A DNA stretch of 64,000 bases, taken from contig NZ_CP091794.1 in NCBI RefSeq assembly GCF_022024175.1, positions 1,798,001 through 1,862,000 of the forward strand, written 5' to 3'. The DNA is from Prevotella communis. Its GTDB lineage: Bacteria > Bacteroidota > Bacteroidia > Bacteroidales > Bacteroidaceae. Numbering within the stretch: position 1 is the first letter of the stretch; each line of letters begins with the position of its first letter. The notes under the pieces are model-generated. The model had not been told where the DNA came from. It was given only the letters and a program-made list of their open reading frames with translations, and did not search any database. Both the position numbers and the translations under genes were made by a program. Below are positions 63,127 through 64,000 of this stretch, in pieces.

Positions 63127-63636
63127 ATGGCTAGTATAGTAGTATTTTCTATTCTCGCTGTTGTCATCCTGGGTTCTGCCCTGTTGTGCGTGACAACAAA
63201 GCGAATCATGAGAGCTGCAACATATATGTTGTTCGTGCTCTTTGGCGTAGCAGGTCTTTACTTCCTGCTCGATTACACCTACCTGGGTGCTGCTCAGATT
63301 GCTGTATACGCTGGTGGCGTAACGATGATCTACGTGTTTGTCATCCAGTTGGTTAGCAAGCAGACACTGCAGGGTATAGTAGAGCATATCAAGTGCTCAC
63401 GCATGCTTCAGGGCTTGCTTCTCTCTGTGGTAGGCCTGGCAACGGTAGTTGTTGTTTTCCTGAAGAACAGCTTTATCAGCGCCGCTACGACCGACGAGTT
63501 GCCTATGGACCAGATTGGTACCGCCCTGCTGGGTAGCGACAAGTATCAGTATGTGTTGCCGTTCGAGTTTATCTCAGTATTCCTGCTGGCATGTATCATC
63601 GGCGGTTTGGTTGTATCACGTAAAAAGGAGGATTAA
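63127..63636 (+). CDS. nuoJ: NADH-quinone oxidoreductase subunit J
   Basis: This 169-residue membrane protein has the NuoJ stretch LLDYTYLGAAQIAVYAGGVTMIYVFVIQLV in helix 3, which contains a conserved flexible pi-bulge region. The gap to nuoI is 8 bp. Confidence 0.93.
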   Translation: MASIVVFSILAVVILGSALLCVTTKRIMRAATYMLFVLFGVAGLYFLLDYTYLGAAQIAVYAGGVTMIYVFVIQLVSKQTLQGIVEHIKCSRMLQGLLLSVVGLATVVVVFLKNSFISAATTDELPMDQIGTALLGSDKYQYVLPFEFISVFLLACIIGGLVVSRKKED

Positions 63637-63639
63637 GCT

Positions 63640-63948
63640 ATGGTACCTGTAGAATGTTATTTTGTGCTGAGTGCACTGCTGTTCTTCATCGGCGTCTATG
63701 GTTTCGTCACCCGTCGCAACCTCATCGCCATGCTCATCTCTATCGAGCTGGTGCTGAATGCCGTTGATATCAACTTCGCAGCGTTCAACCGTCTGCTGTT
63801 CCCCGGTGAGCTCGAGGGCTTCTTCATGACTCTCTTCTCAATCGGTGTGAGTGCAGCCGAGAGTGCTGTGGCTATCGCGATTATTATTAATGTGTTCCGC
63901 AACTTCAAGAGTGACAGCGTGGACGCTATTTCTAACATGAAAGGATAA
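63640..63948 (+). CDS. nuoK: NADH-quinone oxidoreductase subunit K
   Basis: This 102-residue protein has three helices with the conserved glutamate in ISIELVLNAVDINFAAF and the second in AAESAVAIAIIINVFRN, the NuoK proton-path residues. It follows nuoJ by 3 bp. Confidence 0.95.
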   Translation: MVPVECYFVLSALLFFIGVYGFVTRRNLIAMLISIELVLNAVDINFAAFNRLLFPGELEGFFMTLFSIGVSAAESAVAIAIIINVFRNFKSDSVDAISNMKG

Positions 63949-63957
63949 AACGACGCT

Positions 63958-64000
63958 ATGATCTACGAATTATCTTATTTGATTCTGCTTCTGCCGCTGC
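63958..64000 (+). CDS. nuoL: NADH-quinone oxidoreductase subunit L, 5' end only
   Basis: An ATG 9 bp after nuoK opens MIYELSYLILLLPL, a hydrophobic start in the position where nuoL always follows nuoK. The call rests on gene order; the rest lies beyond the window. Confidence 0.7.
   Translation, partial: MIYELSYLILLLPL

Overview
The window looks like chromosomal DNA from a Bacteroidales bacterium, most likely Prevotella/Segatella. Five lines of evidence agree. Promoters follow the Bacteroidetes plan (TTTG, 19-20 bp, TAnnTTTG) and recur upstream of most transcription units. The primary sigma factor is the short 290-residue Bacteroidetes form. A complete bat (aerotolerance) operon is present. 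Complex I starts nuoA-B-CD-H-I-J-K-L without E, F or G. A secreted protein carries Listeria-Bacteroides repeats and ends in a GLYI/GKKVLV-type tail.

Layout. 1-9.6 kb: truncated ftsK, then exonuclease-rlmI-tilS (+) facing the compact ligA-B3/4-truA-EamA operon (-), then a membrane-anchored unknown protein and trmD (+). 9.6-27 kb: rpsF-rpsR-rplI, followed by a long co-directional minus-strand block: ftsY, rimO, two HU-domain genes, moxR, DUF58, a membrane protein, batA, batB, batC, a batD-batE fusion, PAP2 phosphatase, queA and nadE. 27-29.5 kb: an Lrp regulator divergent from a MetE-like methyltransferase, then a hotdog thioesterase. 29.5-32.1 kb: repeat-rich accessory DNA with a lone XRE regulator and a putative toxin-antitoxin pair bracketed by direct repeats. 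32.1-43.7 kb: a defence-type island with a three-gene operon (SNF2 helicase, large N6-adenine methyltransferase, Res-type helicase-nuclease), a nuclease-like gene, a lone MNT nucleotidyltransferase and palindromic repeat elements. 43.7-47.5 kb: a large secreted repeat protein and a 54-residue partner. 47.8-58.7 kb: the sigma factor, an outer-membrane protein, AddA/AddB-like recombination nucleases and a BtuB-like TonB receptor. 58.8-64 kb: complex I.

The most interesting part is the protein-free stretch at 41.24-41.84 kb, between the restriction-like operon and the nuclease-like gene. Two back-to-back promoters, both with perfect 20-bp spacing, face away from each other. The leftward one drives a leader of about 375 nt with a multi-hairpin 5' domain, a long compound hairpin (41343-41466), a competing terminator-like fold and a hairpin that includes the helicase start codon. 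The rightward one drives a transcript of about 100 nt with no plausible ORF, ending in an intrinsic terminator. I do not recognise either RNA. They could regulate, or be part of, the defence operon.

A second theme is low-complexity repeats (CCCTCAGACATC-type units, TTCACTC units and a CCTCTCCC...GGGAGAGG palindrome). They occur between genes and also, in frame, inside addA, queA and rimO.

All calls come from reading the sequence. Promoters, RNAs and folds are pattern-based and have not been tested.
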